Made by a program: the position numbers and the translations under genes
In this document: positions 1 through 8,862 of the stretch, piece after piece
How positions within the stretch are numbered: the first letter of the stretch is position 1
Layout of the letters: the number at the start of each line of letters is the position of its first letter
The notes under the pieces: model-generated
Databases searched by the model: none
Told to the model about the DNA's origin: nothing
Seen by the model: the letters and a program-made list of their open reading frames with translations, nothing else
DNA from: Microlunatus capsulatus
Lineage (GTDB): Bacteria; Actinomycetota; Actinomycetes; Propionibacteriales; Propionibacteriaceae
Assembly (NCBI RefSeq): GCF_017876495.1
Contig: NZ_JAGIOB010000001.1
Coordinates: 1,984,001 to 2,048,000 of the forward strand
Direction of reading: 5' to 3'
DNA: 64,000 nt

Positions 1-1
1 G

Positions 2-160
2 AAGGAGCAGGAGGCCGCAACTCTGGTCTTCGTGGTGACAGACGAAAACCGGCTCTTCGAGTCGGTGTGTCGCGATCTTCCGGACCACGTGGAGCCGGTG
101 CGGCTCTACGAGTCGTACCTCCGTAACTTCGAGATTGAGTCTGGACGGGGAGCCCGGTGA
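2..160 (+). CDS. DNA methyltransferase, C-terminal fragment (5' end outside window)
   Basis: An open frame enters from the left edge and stops at TGA 158-160, giving about 52 residues that end ...LYESYLRNFEIESGRGAR. The following helicase begins at GTG 157, so the two genes overlap by four bases (GTGA) and are co-transcribed. Tails like this, directly before a type III Res-like helicase, usually belong to the site-specific methyltransferase (Mod) partner. No catalytic motif lies in the visible part, so the identification rests on context and on my recognition of the tail. It could also be another protein of the same defence locus. Confidence 0.55.
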   Translation, partial: KEQEAATLVFVVTDENRLFESVCRDLPDHVEPVRLYESYLRNFEIESGRGAR

Positions 161-2751
161 AGTTCCGGCTGCATGATTACCAGGCCGAGGCCGTCGCTGA
201 CGTTCTTGAGCGACTCGAGGAAGCCAAGACAATCTACGAACGCGACGACACGGTGTCGTCGTTCTCGCTGACCGCGAGCACCGGCGCGGGCAAGACGGTC
301 ATGGCGGCTGCGGTAATCGAGGCGCTGTTCTACGGCAACAGCGACCTCGACTTCGAGCCGGACCCCGGCGCGGTGGTGATCTGGTTCTCCGACGACCCCA
401 ACCTCAACGACCAGACCCGTGGTCGGCTGATGGAGGCCGCGGATAAACTGCTGCACTCCGACCTGGTCACGGTCGCGCCACCCTTTGCCAAGCCCCGGCT
501 CGACCCGGGCAAGGTCTACTTCCTCAACACTCAGCGGCTCGGTCGCAACTCGCTGCTCACCCGTGGGCATGACGCGGACGAGGGTGAGTCGCTCCCGGGC
601 CTCGCTCGCGACGCCCATCCGGACCTGCAGGGTTGGACGATCTGGGAGACGATCGCCAACACCATCCACGCCGAGGACACAACCGTCTACCTGGTTCTCG
701 ATGAGGCACACCGCGGGTTCAACACGAAGGCCAAGTCCGAAAAGCCCACGATCATCAAGCGACTGGTCGACGGGCACGCCGGGTACCCACCGATCCCGGT
801 GGTCTGGGGGATCTCGGCCACCATCGAGCGGTTCGAGGTGGCGATGCACGCGGTCAGCCGGACGCGACGCCAGCTCCCCATGGTCACCGTCAACGGCTTC
901 CGCGTGCAGGAGTCCGGCCTCGTGAAGGACACGATCGTCCTCGAGATCCCGGCCGAGGCGGGCGCCTTCGACTCCGTCCTCGTTCGGCGTGCGGCGCGCA
1001 AGCTGCGCGAGTCCTCGGAACGGTGGGGCCGGTACGCGGACTCGCAGAGCCTGCCCACCGTCGTGCGACCGTTGCTCGTGCTGCAGTCGCCGGCCGCTCC
1101 CGATCCCGACGACATCGCTCGCGCTCTGGACACCATTTTCGCCGAACTGCCCGAGTTGGACGAGGCTTCGGTGCGGCACGTGCTCGGTGAGCACACAGTG
1201 CAGAGGTTCGGGACTTGGGAGGTGGAGTACATCGAGCCACAGCGGGTGGAGGACACGACGCGGGTGCGGGTTCTGATCGCCAAGGACGCGATCTCAACCG
1301 GGTGGGACTGCCCGCGGGCCGAGGTGCTGGTGTCGTTCCGTCCGGCGAAGGACCACACCCACATCACCCAGCTGCTCGGGCGGATGGTCCGCAACCCGCT
1401 CGCGCGGCGGATCCCCGGCGACGAGAAGCTCAACTCGGTCGAGTGCATTCTGCCCTTCTTCGACCGCACCACCGCGGGGAAGGTCGTCAAGTTCCTCACC
1501 GGAGCAACCGAGGGCGTCGACCTCGCCGGCAAGAAGGTCATTCATGAGGAGTGCTCCCTCAAGCCGAACCCTGACGTTTCGGACGAGATCTGGTCGTGCT
1601 GGGACGCCTTGCCCAGCGAGACCGTGCCCAAGCGTGGGGCGTCGCCGGTTCGGCGGCTCACGTCGCTGGCGCTGGCGCTGTCTCAAGACGGGCTACGCCC
1701 TGGGGCGATCGCCGACGCCGAGACGCGGATGCACGTGCTGCTCGACGAGGCGGGGGCGACGCATGCCGACCAGGCGGAACGCGCCGTGGCCGAGGTGTGG
1801 GCCGTCCGCGGCCAGTCGATCGCGGGGCGGATCGGCAAGCCGGGAGCGCAGTTGACGTACGCAGACTTCGTCGAACGGGCGGACGACCGCGCGATCCGGG
1901 TGGCCTTCGAGGACGCACGTAAGGCATTCGGCCCGGACGTCGCGACGTCGTACGTCAACCACCTGGCGGGCGACGACGACTCCGGCGACGACAGCCTGCG
2001 GGAGGCGTACGTCGCCACGGCCGCCCTAGCCACCGTGACCAAGGTCCGCGACCTAGTCGATGGCGCAGCCGCAGCGCTCGCCGCCGACTGGCTCGCAGAG
2101 CACGCCGACGCGATCCGTCACCTGACCGACCTGCGTCGGCAGGACTACGAGGAGATCCGGGCGCTCGCTACCAGCCCGCAGCCGGCCAGCCTGGACCGAC
2201 CACGGACGCGCATCGAGGACTACAAGGTCGAGTTGCCCGACGGCTACCTGGTTGACGCTCCACTAGTGACGCGCCATCTGATGGCCGACGACCACGGTCG
2301 CATGCCGATCGGGTCGCTCAACGACTGGGAGCGCGAGGTCTTAACTCGCGAGCTGGCCCGGCCCAGCTCGGTCGGCTGGTACCGCAACCCGCCACGCCAG
2401 TCCACCGACTCAATCGGCATCGCCTACCGGGACGAGTTCGGCAACTGGCGCTCGATGCATCCTGACTTCATTTTCTTTAATGAGGTCGACGGAGCCGTCC
2501 GACCCTCGATCGTGGACCCGCACGGTCACCATCTCGAGGACTCGATGGTCAAACTGCAGGGCCTTGCTCGCTACGCCGCCGACCACGGCGACCAGTTCGA
2601 ACGCATCTGGGCCGTATCGTTCCTTGGTCCGGCTATGAAGATCCTCGACCTGAAGCTGACCGTCGTCCGAGACGCAGTCCTCGCCGCTCAAGCGTCGCCC
2701 TTGGAGCTTTACGAGTCGACGGTGGCTGTGGAGTATGTTGCCGTTGGTTGA
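157..2751 (+). CDS. Type III restriction Res-like DEAD/DEAH helicase-endonuclease
   Basis: An 864-residue SF2 helicase of the type III restriction Res class, expected to use ATP while acting on DNA with a methyltransferase partner. Visible motifs are Walker A STGAGKT (41-47), DEAH (182-185), SAT (220-222), STGWDCPRAEV (about 380-390) and motif VI QLLGRMVRN (405-413). The C-terminal part has HPDFIFF near 768-774, the usual first half of a PD-(D/E)xK nuclease. The second half reads SIVDPHGHH near 785-792 instead of the standard E-x-K. The GTG start overlaps the preceding methyltransferase stop. Restriction activity is inferred; the variant nuclease core may change or abolish cleavage. Confidence 0.85.
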   Translation: MKFRLHDYQAEAVADVLERLEEAKTIYERDDTVSSFSLTASTGAGKTVMAAAVIEALFYGNSDLDFEPDPGAVVIWFSDDPNLNDQTRGRLMEAADKLLHSDLVTVAPPFAKPRLDPGKVYFLNTQRLGRNSLLTRGHDADEGESLPGLARDAHPDLQGWTIWETIANTIHAEDTTVYLVLDEAHRGFNTKAKSEKPTIIKRLVDGHAGYPPIPVVWGISATIERFEVAMHAVSRTRRQLPMVTVNGFRVQESGLVKDTIVLEIPAEAGAFDSVLVRRAARKLRESSERWGRYADSQSLPTVVRPLLVLQSPAAPDPDDIARALDTIFAELPELDEASVRHVLGEHTVQRFGTWEVEYIEPQRVEDTTRVRVLIAKDAISTGWDCPRAEVLVSFRPAKDHTHITQLLGRMVRNPLARRIPGDEKLNSVECILPFFDRTTAGKVVKFLTGATEGVDLAGKKVIHEECSLKPNPDVSDEIWSCWDALPSETVPKRGASPVRRLTSLALALSQDGLRPGAIADAETRMHVLLDEAGATHADQAERAVAEVWAVRGQSIAGRIGKPGAQLTYADFVERADDRAIRVAFEDARKAFGPDVATSYVNHLAGDDDSGDDSLREAYVATAALATVTKVRDLVDGAAAALAADWLAEHADAIRHLTDLRRQDYEEIRALATSPQPASLDRPRTRIEDYKVELPDGYLVDAPLVTRHLMADDHGRMPIGSLNDWEREVLTRELARPSSVGWYRNPPRQSTDSIGIAYRDEFGNWRSMHPDFIFFNEVDGAVRPSIVDPHGHHLEDSMVKLQGLARYAADHGDQFERIWAVSFLGPAMKILDLKLTVVRDAVLAAQASPLELYESTVAVEYVAVG

Positions 2752-3038
2752 GGTCGTACCCGAGACCACGAGGTGCGCGGCGTCCGGGTGCAGCCCTCGC
2801 AGAGAGCCCGGGAATCTCAATTGACTTATTCCCCGCTTCTCTCGTGACGCAATCCCTGGGCAGCACCCCCTTACAGGGATGTCATCACCGCGCTTGCGAA
2901 GGCATCGCTCGAGTTCGAAAGTCACACAGTGCGGACACCTCCCGAACGCCTGCCGACCTTCCACGCGCACGAGGAGCCGCCCGCATCGCCTGCACTCGCC
3001 CGCGGGCTCACCGGTGGGGGCCGAGCCGCCGAGCTCTC
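2752..3038. other. Gene-poor stretch between helicase and integrase remnant
   Basis: I see no convincing intact gene. A minus-strand reading around 2880-3000 contains two CxxC pairs (ECRRCGRLL and RCPHC), as in a small zinc ribbon, but it has no clear start and lies inside a long shadow frame. It may be a relic of the same integrated island as the helicase. Confidence 0.4.
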
Positions 3039-3276
3039 GCCGCTTGGTCACCCGAAGCACTGCGTCGGCGGACCCACACCTTCCGCAAGACGGTGGCGAC
3101 CCTGCTGGACGGGAGTGGCGCCAGCGCCCGCATAATCGCCGACCAGCTGGGTCACTCTCGGGTGTCGATGACCCCAGGACGTCTACCTCGGCCGGCGGGT
3201 CGCGAACGCCGGCAACCTCGCCGCGCTGGGGTCGTACGGACCTCCGTCCGCCAGCTCGGGAACCGAGCCCCCGTGA
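3039..3276 (+). pseudogene. Tyrosine integrase remnant (C-terminal catalytic part, frameshifted)
   Basis: The frame through 3075 reads HTFRKTVATLL then ADQLGHSRVSMT, the HxxR and LGH box of a tyrosine recombinase. After codon ATG-ACC near 3170 one extra C shifts the frame. In the next frame the protein resumes as QDVYLGRRVANAGNLAALG, including the expected catalytic tyrosine, and stops at 3274-3276. The N-terminal two thirds is missing. It sits about 70 bases from tRNA-Lys, the classical position of an integrative-element integrase. The gene is therefore dead, or the frameshift is a sequencing error in an already truncated copy. Confidence 0.75.
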
Positions 3277-3346
3277 GGCATTCGTCTCCCCTGACCGCAT
3301 CCGAGGACGCTGCAGCCGACAAATCCGCCGCTGACTAGGTGACTTG

Positions 3347-3419
3347 TAGGCCCCGTGGGACTCGAACCCACAACCCGCGGATTAAAAGTCCGCTGCTCTG
3401 CCAGTTGAGCTAGAGGCCC
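3347..3419 (-). tRNA. tRNA-Lys (TTT)
   Basis: A 73-nt cloverleaf on the minus strand. The acceptor GGGCCTC pairs with GGGGCCT using two G-U pairs. The D-stem is GCTC/GAGC, the anticodon loop is CTTTTAA (anticodon TTT), and the T-arm is GTGGG-TTCGAGT-CCCAC. CCA is not encoded. The adjacent integrase remnant suggests this gene served as an integration site. Confidence 0.95.
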
Positions 3420-3529
3420 CGGTCCGGGCGGCAGCACAGGCGACCCGGTGACCGACAGGACGGATGTGCCGACCCGGCGTCCATCATCGCAGACCGCACC
3501 ACCCCGGCGCGGCCGACAGAGCAGTTCCC

Positions 3530-4063
3530 TCAGTGGCTCGACCGCGAAGCCATCACCTCGTCGTAGACGGCCCAGTCGGAGGTGAGCACCGCCGGCCGCC
3601 AGCCGACCTCGACGGCGACCCGGTCGAGCAGAGGGTCGAGGTCGGCGACCAATAGGCCGTTGACGACGATGCCGCGGACCCCGCCGGCCGGACCGAGCAG
3701 CGCGACGACCGGCCGTCGGCCCATCACCCCAGGGCTGACCTGCCACCTCACCCGGATCTCCCGGGCCTCGTCGAAGCGCAGCCGGGCCAGCACGCGGTCG
3801 CCGGCGCGGCGCTCGACGGCGTCGGCGCCCACGTGGACCCGCGTCCTGCTGATCACGCGGAGCAGCACCAACGGCGCGACGAGGACGACGAGACCCACCC
3901 CGACGGCCGCGAAAACATAGAGCCCCCGGCCTTCGACGACGTCGAGCGCCTGCCGAAGGATGCCCAGCACCGCGACAGCGCCGAGCACGGCCGCGACGGC
4001 CAGCGCCACGACGACGCCCCACCGGGGCGCCAAGACGACGGGCAGGGAGGGATCAGAAGTCAC
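3530..4063 (-). CDS. Membrane protein with PH-like domain
   Basis: A protein of about 177 residues with two hydrophobic helices near the N-terminus (VVVALAVAAVLGAVAVLG and VGVGLVVLVAPLVLL). A basic soluble region with beta-strand character follows (SRTRVHVGADAVERRAGDRV...). This layout is typical of small actinobacterial bPH-type membrane proteins of unknown role. I chose GTG 4063, which overlaps the upstream MFS stop by 11 bases. A start at 4108 would add 15 basic, low-complexity residues and overlap by 56 bases. Probably translated with the transporter. Function unknown. Confidence 0.6.
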   Translation of the reverse strand: MTSDPSLPVVLAPRWGVVVALAVAAVLGAVAVLGILRQALDVVEGRGLYVFAAVGVGLVVLVAPLVLLRVISRTRVHVGADAVERRAGDRVLARLRFDEAREIRVRWQVSPGVMGRRPVVALLGPAGGVRGIVVNGLLVADLDPLLDRVAVEVGWRPAVLTSDWAVYDEVMASRSSH

Positions 4064-5486
4064 GCGGGCGGAACCGGCCCTCGCGCAGCCGGCCCTCGAT
4101 GCCCTCAAGGCTGTGCCCGGTGAGCTCCGGCATCCGCAGGTAGACGAAGACCCAGGCAGCGACGTTGAAGGCGGCGTAGAGCCACATCGTCAGGCCCACA
4201 CCGATGCCCTCGATGATCGACAGCAGCGTGAGCGTGATCAGCATGTTGGTCGCCCACAGCGTCATCGACTGCGCGCTGGTGCCGGCGCTGCGCACGGCGA
4301 GCGGGTAGATCTCCGACCCGGTGAGCCAGCCCATCAGCTGCAGGCCGCCGGCGTTGAAAAACATGAAGACGACGAGGCAGGCCACGATGAACGGGACGTC
4401 CCCGCGGCCGCTGTGGCCGGTGACGAACAGGGCGCCCAGCACCGCGAGGCTGACGGCCGCACCGGGGACCATGATCAGCGTCAGCCGTCGCCGGCCCACC
4501 TTGTCGACGATCGCGAGCCCGACGATCATCATCACCAGGTACGTCACGCCGAGGGCCACGCTCACCCGCAGCGCTGCGGTGGTGGAGAACCCGTTGTCGG
4601 TGAGGATCGTCGGGGCGTAGTAGATGATCATCTCGATGCCGCTCAGCTGGGTGAAGACGGCGATGCCGCAGCCCACCACCAGGGCCGGGCGCACCCACCG
4701 CTTCCGCAGCCCGCGCCAGCCGCGGTTGCCGCTGCCGGCGTCGCGCTCGCGGTCCTCGAGGGCGACGATCTCGTCCAGCTCCGGACCCAGGTCGCTGCCG
4801 TCCTCCCGCACCCCGCGCAGGGCCTCGCGGGCCTCGTCGTGCCGGTCGCCCTTGACGAGCCACCGCGGGCTCTCCGGCAGCCGCAGCATTAGCAGGCCCA
4901 TGATCAGCGCCGGCACCGCCGCGCTGCCCACCGAGACGCGCCAGGGCACGACCTCGGTCGCCCCCACCAGCGTCGCGATGACGATGCCCGCGCCGATGCC
5001 CAGCTGGAAGGTCAGGACCAGGCGACCGCGCTTGCTGGCCGGCGCCAGCTCGGCCACGTACATCGGCACGACCTGGGTGGCGCCGCCGACGGCGAAGCCG
5101 AGCACGACGCGCGCCAGAGAGAGGCCGGCGGCGTTCGGGGCGACGGCGCAGGCGAGCGAGCCGACGACGAAGACGGCCGAGACCAGCAGCACCGTGCGAC
5201 GGCGGCCCAGCCGCTCCGACAGCCGGCTGCAGACGAAGGCGCCCAGCACGGCCCCGAAGAGGATGCTGGCGGCGATCACCTGCTCCATGCCGGTGCCGAT
5301 GGTGAAGTCCTCGCTGATCTGCAGCAGGGCGCCGGAGATGATGCCGGTGTCGTAGCCGTAGAGCAGGGCCGAGATCGCCGACACGACGGCGGCCATCAGC
5401 ATCCGCCCGGTCAGGTGCTGCGAGACCTCGGGCCCGGTGCGGTCGCCCTTGCGGGCGGATGAGGTCGACTGCGCCTCTGCGGTCAT
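4053..5486 (-). CDS. MFS sugar porter
   Basis: A 477-residue twelve-helix transporter of the sugar porter family (XylE/AraE/IolT type), expected to bring a pentose, hexose or cyclitol across the membrane with protons. Diagnostic signatures are YGYDTGIISGALL (43-55), RLSERLGRRR (88-97), PESPRWLVKG (204-213), GIEMIIYYAPTIL and DKVGRRRLTLI. The final PETKGxSLE motif appears as PELTGHSLEGIE. A good AGGAGA ribosome site precedes the ATG. It is divergent from the secreted peptidase gene and about 1.3 kb from the sugar catabolism operon. The substrate cannot be read from sequence. Confidence 0.9.
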   Translation of the reverse strand: MTAEAQSTSSARKGDRTGPEVSQHLTGRMLMAAVVSAISALLYGYDTGIISGALLQISEDFTIGTGMEQVIAASILFGAVLGAFVCSRLSERLGRRRTVLLVSAVFVVGSLACAVAPNAAGLSLARVVLGFAVGGATQVVPMYVAELAPASKRGRLVLTFQLGIGAGIVIATLVGATEVVPWRVSVGSAAVPALIMGLLMLRLPESPRWLVKGDRHDEAREALRGVREDGSDLGPELDEIVALEDRERDAGSGNRGWRGLRKRWVRPALVVGCGIAVFTQLSGIEMIIYYAPTILTDNGFSTTAALRVSVALGVTYLVMMIVGLAIVDKVGRRRLTLIMVPGAAVSLAVLGALFVTGHSGRGDVPFIVACLVVFMFFNAGGLQLMGWLTGSEIYPLAVRSAGTSAQSMTLWATNMLITLTLLSIIEGIGVGLTMWLYAAFNVAAWVFVYLRMPELTGHSLEGIEGRLREGRFRPRDF

Positions 5487-5693
5487 GGGGGAGGTCTCCT
5501 GGGAGGGGCGGCGGACGCGCCAGCCACGTCCCTCCCGGACGGTATGCCACCCCGTCCGAGCGGCGACGGCACCCCCGGTCGCGCCCTCACGAGAGGCCTC
5601 GGAGCTGGAGCGGGGACGAAAGTCCTGGGGCAGTTGGGACGACTGTTACACGACAGAAACATGACGGACGGCGTTCCGTCGGTACTGTCTCCC

Positions 5694-5777
5694 GCGAGGT
5701 CCGGTACAAGCAGCCGCACGGCTGCCTCGCCCGCGGGGGTCGGGCAGGACCAGATCCGGGCGAGGCGCCGCCTCGCC
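5694..5777 (+). promoter_or_regulatory. Structured leader upstream of secreted peptidase
   Basis: The 334-base divergent region 5487-5820 holds no gene. Within it GCGAGG (5694-5699) pairs with CCTCGC (5725-5730) around an inner hairpin GCAGCC-gcac-GGCTGC (5710-5725). A second hairpin has arms GGCGAGGCG (5759-5767) and CGCCTCGCC (5769-5777). Together they form a folded 5' leader ahead of the ATG at 5821, which has its own GAGGA ribosome site. I could not match it to a known riboswitch class. Confidence 0.35.
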
Positions 5778-5820
5778 GCACCGCACCCGGGCGACCGGGC
5801 GACCGACGAGGACCGACCCC

Positions 5821-6708
5821 ATGCTCCGCACGCTCGCACTCCCCCTGCTCACCCTGCTGACCCTGCTCGGCCTGGTCGTGACCGCGACGCCCGCCTCGGC
5901 GGCCCCGAAGCCCGCGGCCGTCCCGGTGCTGCCGGTGGTCGACATGACCGCCCTGACCGCCGCCGCGCACGTCGAGGGCTACCGCGGCAACCAGCCGGCC
6001 CTCGGCGACGACGACTCGACCCGGCTCGTCCAGCTGGCCCTGACCGCCCGCGGCTTCCGCGTCGTCGCCGACGGCCACTACGGCCGGGCCACCACGGCGG
6101 CCTACATCAAGTACCAGCGCTCGCTGGGCTACAAGGGCGTCGACGCCAACGGCATTCCCGGCCCGCAGTCCCTGGCCCGGCTCGGCCAGGGCCGGTTCGC
6201 CGTCGCCCGGGTGGTGCAGATCGGCAGCCGCAACGACCGCTACGGCACCAAGCGGGTCAACACCCGGACCCGGCAGATGCTCACCGCGGCCGACGCCACC
6301 GTCCCCTGGACCATCACCGTCACCCAGGGCTCCTACTGCGTGCTGACCAAGGCCGGCTGCGCGAAGGCGTCCGGCGGCACCCACGACGCGGGCGGCAGCA
6401 TCGACCTCAAGGTCGCCGGGATGACGAGCACCCAGCGCTGGCGGACCGTGCAGGCCCTGCGCCAGGTGGGCTTCGCCGCCTGGCTGCGGCTGCCCAGCCA
6501 GTGCGGCGGCTGCTGGCCGGCCCACATCCACGCCATCGCGATCGGCGACACCGACCTGTGGCAGAAGAACGGCAAGTACACCAACCGCGACCAGGTCGCC
6601 GACTACTTCGTCGGCCGCAACGGCCTGGCCGGGCACGCCCGGGACAACACCCCCACCCGCTACCGCACCCCCTTCACCACCTGGGAGCGCTACGCCGGGA
6701 TCGTCTGA
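5821..6708 (+). CDS. Secreted peptidoglycan-binding M15-type peptidase
   Basis: A 295-residue exported protein. Residues 1-28 are a Sec signal peptide ending in ASA|AP. A peptidoglycan-binding type 1 fold follows (about 45-120, with DDSTRLVQLALTARGF and DGHYGRATTAAYIKYQ). The C-terminal half carries the zinc-ligand pattern of M15 D-Ala-D-Ala peptidases: GGTHDAGGSIDLKV (H...D) and the later HIHAIAIGD (HxH). It probably trims wall peptides outside the cell. A strong terminator lies between it and the convergent kinase gene. Confidence 0.75.
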   Translation: MLRTLALPLLTLLTLLGLVVTATPASAAPKPAAVPVLPVVDMTALTAAAHVEGYRGNQPALGDDDSTRLVQLALTARGFRVVADGHYGRATTAAYIKYQRSLGYKGVDANGIPGPQSLARLGQGRFAVARVVQIGSRNDRYGTKRVNTRTRQMLTAADATVPWTITVTQGSYCVLTKAGCAKASGGTHDAGGSIDLKVAGMTSTQRWRTVQALRQVGFAAWLRLPSQCGGCWPAHIHAIAIGDTDLWQKNGKYTNRDQVADYFVGRNGLAGHARDNTPTRYRTPFTTWERYAGIV

Positions 6709-6735
6709 CCCCCGCGTCCCCCTGACGTACCGCAC

Positions 6736-6759
6736 CCCCCGACCTCTGCAGGTCGGGGG
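6736..6759. terminator. Bidirectional hairpin terminator
   Basis: A perfect 10-bp stem CCCCCGACCT / AGGTCGGGGG with loop CTGC lies between two convergent genes. It can serve both strands. There is no strong T-run, as is usual in high-GC actinobacteria. Confidence 0.75.
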
Positions 6760-6769
6760 CTGCGGGCGC

Positions 6770-8257
6770 TCAGAGCTTGTCGAACCACGGCTCCAGGCGC
6801 TGGTAGGCCTCCATGAACAGGGCGTACTCGCCCGCGTACCGGGCGTGCCGGTCCGGCTCGGGGGCCTGGGAGGTGAGCTCCTCGGAGAACCGTCCGGCGA
6901 CGTCGAAGTCGTCGAAGATGCCGACCCCCACGCCGCCGACGATCGCCGCGCCCACCGCCGTCGCCTCGTCCACGAGGTTCCGCCGGGTCACCGGCACGCC
7001 CCAGACGTCGGCGAAGACCTGCAGCAGCAGCCGCGAGTTCGCCGCCCCGCCGATGGCGTCGACGGCCTCGATGGGCGTCCCGTTCTCCACGAACGCCAGC
7101 AGGCCCGTGTAGAGGTTGAAGGCCACGCCCTCGAGGACGGCCCGGGTGAGGTGCGCCGGCCCGTGGTGCCGGCCCAGACCGGCGAAGACCGCGCGCGCCG
7201 CGGGGTTCCAGTAGGGCGAGCGCTCCCCCAGCAGGTGCGGCAGGAAGTAGAGGCCGTCCTCGCTGGCCTGGACGTCGGCCGCGTCGGCCAGCAGCCGGGC
7301 GTAGCGGTCGTCCTGACCGGGGGCGAGGGTGTCGATCACCCACTCCAGCGACGCGCCGCCGGCCTGCATCGTCGCCGTCGGCACGTAGCGCCCTGGCAGC
7401 ACGTGGTTGAAGGTCATGCTGCGCATCTGCGGGTCGTGCAGCGGCGCGTCCGCGGCGACGGAGACCCACGACGACGAGCCCAGGTAGCCGTAGGCGCCGG
7501 ACTCCGGCCCGAGGATGCCGGCACCCAGCGCGCCCATCGGGCCGTCGCCACCACCCATCACCACGGGGGTGCCGGCGGCCAGGCCGGTCGCGGTGGCAGC
7601 CTCGTCGGTGACTCGGCCCACGACCGCCGTCGAGGCGACGACGTCGGGGAACAGCGACAGCGGCAGGGCGGCGGCCTCGAGCAGCTCGTCGGACCAGCGG
7701 CCGGCGGCCTGGTCGTAGGCGTTGGTGCTGGAGGCGTCGGACGGGTCCGTGGCCAGCACGCCCGTCAGCCGGAAGGCCACGTAGTCCTTGGCCAGCACGA
7801 CCTTCTGCGCCCGGGCGAACGTCTCGGGCTCATGATCACGGACCCACATGACCTTGGACAGCGAGTACGTCGGGTTGAGCCGGTGGCCGGTGATCCGGTA
7901 CCCGCGCTCCATGCCCACGCGCTCCACCAGGGTGGCGGTCTGGGCCACCGAGCGGGTGTCGGCCCAGATGATCGCCGGCCGCACCGGGACGCCGTCGCCG
8001 TCCAGCAGCACGGCGCCCATCATCTGCCCCGAGAAGGAGACGACCTCGACGTCGGCGGGCGCCACGGAGGCCTGCGCCAGCAGGTCCCGGGTGGCGCGGC
8101 AGACGGCGTTCCACCAGTCGCCGGCGTCCTGCTCGGCCTTGCCGCGGGGCCCGAAGTCGGTGCCGTAGGTCGCCGTCACGGCGGCCACCACCCGGCCCTC
8201 GTCGCTGACCAGCGTGGCCTTGTCCCCGGTGGTGCCGAGGTCGTGCGAGATGATCAT
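6770..8257 (-). CDS. FGGY-family carbohydrate kinase (xylulokinase-like)
   Basis: A 495-residue sugar kinase that transfers phosphate from ATP to a ketose or polyol. It has the N-terminal HDLGTTGDKATL phosphate loop, GQMMGAVLLDGDG, a WADTRS motif and a central GGGDGPMGALGAGIL ATP-binding segment. The C-terminal signature DAIGGAANSRLLLQVFADV is typical of xylulokinase-like members. It is the last gene of a six-gene operon whose genes all overlap by four bases (ATGA with the isomerase-like gene upstream). The true substrate is unknown; the neighbouring isomerase-like protein may make the ketose it phosphorylates. Confidence 0.88.
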   Translation of the reverse strand: MIISHDLGTTGDKATLVSDEGRVVAAVTATYGTDFGPRGKAEQDAGDWWNAVCRATRDLLAQASVAPADVEVVSFSGQMMGAVLLDGDGVPVRPAIIWADTRSVAQTATLVERVGMERGYRITGHRLNPTYSLSKVMWVRDHEPETFARAQKVVLAKDYVAFRLTGVLATDPSDASSTNAYDQAAGRWSDELLEAAALPLSLFPDVVASTAVVGRVTDEAATATGLAAGTPVVMGGGDGPMGALGAGILGPESGAYGYLGSSSWVSVAADAPLHDPQMRSMTFNHVLPGRYVPTATMQAGGASLEWVIDTLAPGQDDRYARLLADAADVQASEDGLYFLPHLLGERSPYWNPAARAVFAGLGRHHGPAHLTRAVLEGVAFNLYTGLLAFVENGTPIEAVDAIGGAANSRLLLQVFADVWGVPVTRRNLVDEATAVGAAIVGGVGVGIFDDFDVAGRFSEELTSQAPEPDRHARYAGEYALFMEAYQRLEPWFDKL

Positions 8258-8862
8258 GCCCGCTGGTACCCGCGGTGGTCGGGGTTCTCCCGCACCCGGT
8301 ACCCGGCGCCGTCCACCTCGACCAGCGACCGCATGCCGCCGGCCCGCTCGATGATCGCGTAGTCCTGGCCGGCGTCCGCGGCGTAGGTGAAGAGGGTGGC
8401 GAAGCGCTCGTCGCCGACGTTGACGCTGCGGTGCACCCAGTGCCCCGGCACGTAGACGGCCTTGCCCGGGGTCACCTCGACGACGTGGCTCTGGCCGTCG
8501 AGGCTGTCCAGCACCATGACGCCGCGCCCGCTCAGCCCGACGTAGAGCTCGGAGCGGTCCGAGACGGCGTGCAGGTGGCCGCGGGTCATCGCGTACTCCC
8601 GGCCGACGGTGCCCGGCTCCAGCACGCTGATGCCGGTGATCAGCCCGCCGGGGCCGTCCTCGGTCTGGGTGGTCTCCACCCAGTAGACGGGGCTGCCGTC
8701 GTCGGTCGAGAGGCGGTGCGCGTAGGCATCCGGGTCGCGGTACAGGCCCTCCAGGTCGGGCAGGAACTTCTCGTACCGCCCGTTGCTGCCCTCCAGCCGG
8801 CCCTCCTCGGGCCGCAGGGTCAGGGTCACCGGCGGCACCGGCCGCACCTCGGGTTCTGTCAT
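8254..8862 (-). CDS. Cupin-type phosphoglucose isomerase-like protein
   Basis: A 202-residue single-domain cupin resembling the archaeal-type glucose-6-phosphate isomerase family (PF06560). Its core shows YAMTRGHLHAVSDRSELYVGL, giving the H-x-H...E metal ligands, and later VPGHWVHRSVNVG with the fourth histidine. In the family these bind a metal that supports aldose-ketose isomerisation. It overlaps both neighbours by four bases. Given the kinase beside it, it may isomerise a free or phosphorylated sugar other than glucose 6-phosphate. Confidence 0.8.
   Translation of the reverse strand: MTEPEVRPVPPVTLTLRPEEGRLEGSNGRYEKFLPDLEGLYRDPDAYAHRLSTDDGSPVYWVETTQTEDGPGGLITGISVLEPGTVGREYAMTRGHLHAVSDRSELYVGLSGRGVMVLDSLDGQSHVVEVTPGKAVYVPGHWVHRSVNVGDERFATLFTYAADAGQDYAIIERAGGMRSLVEVDGAGYRVRENPDHRGYQRA

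Noticed and set aside
2880-3000. Small minus-strand zinc-ribbon protein (two CxxC pairs)
   Set aside because: No credible start, ribosome site or homologous context, and it lies in a long shadow frame. Noted only as a possible relic.
5580-5820. c-di-AMP (ydaO-type) riboswitch before the secreted peptidase
   Set aside because: The position is typical, but none of the conserved ydaO blocks that I know could be found; only generic hairpins are present.
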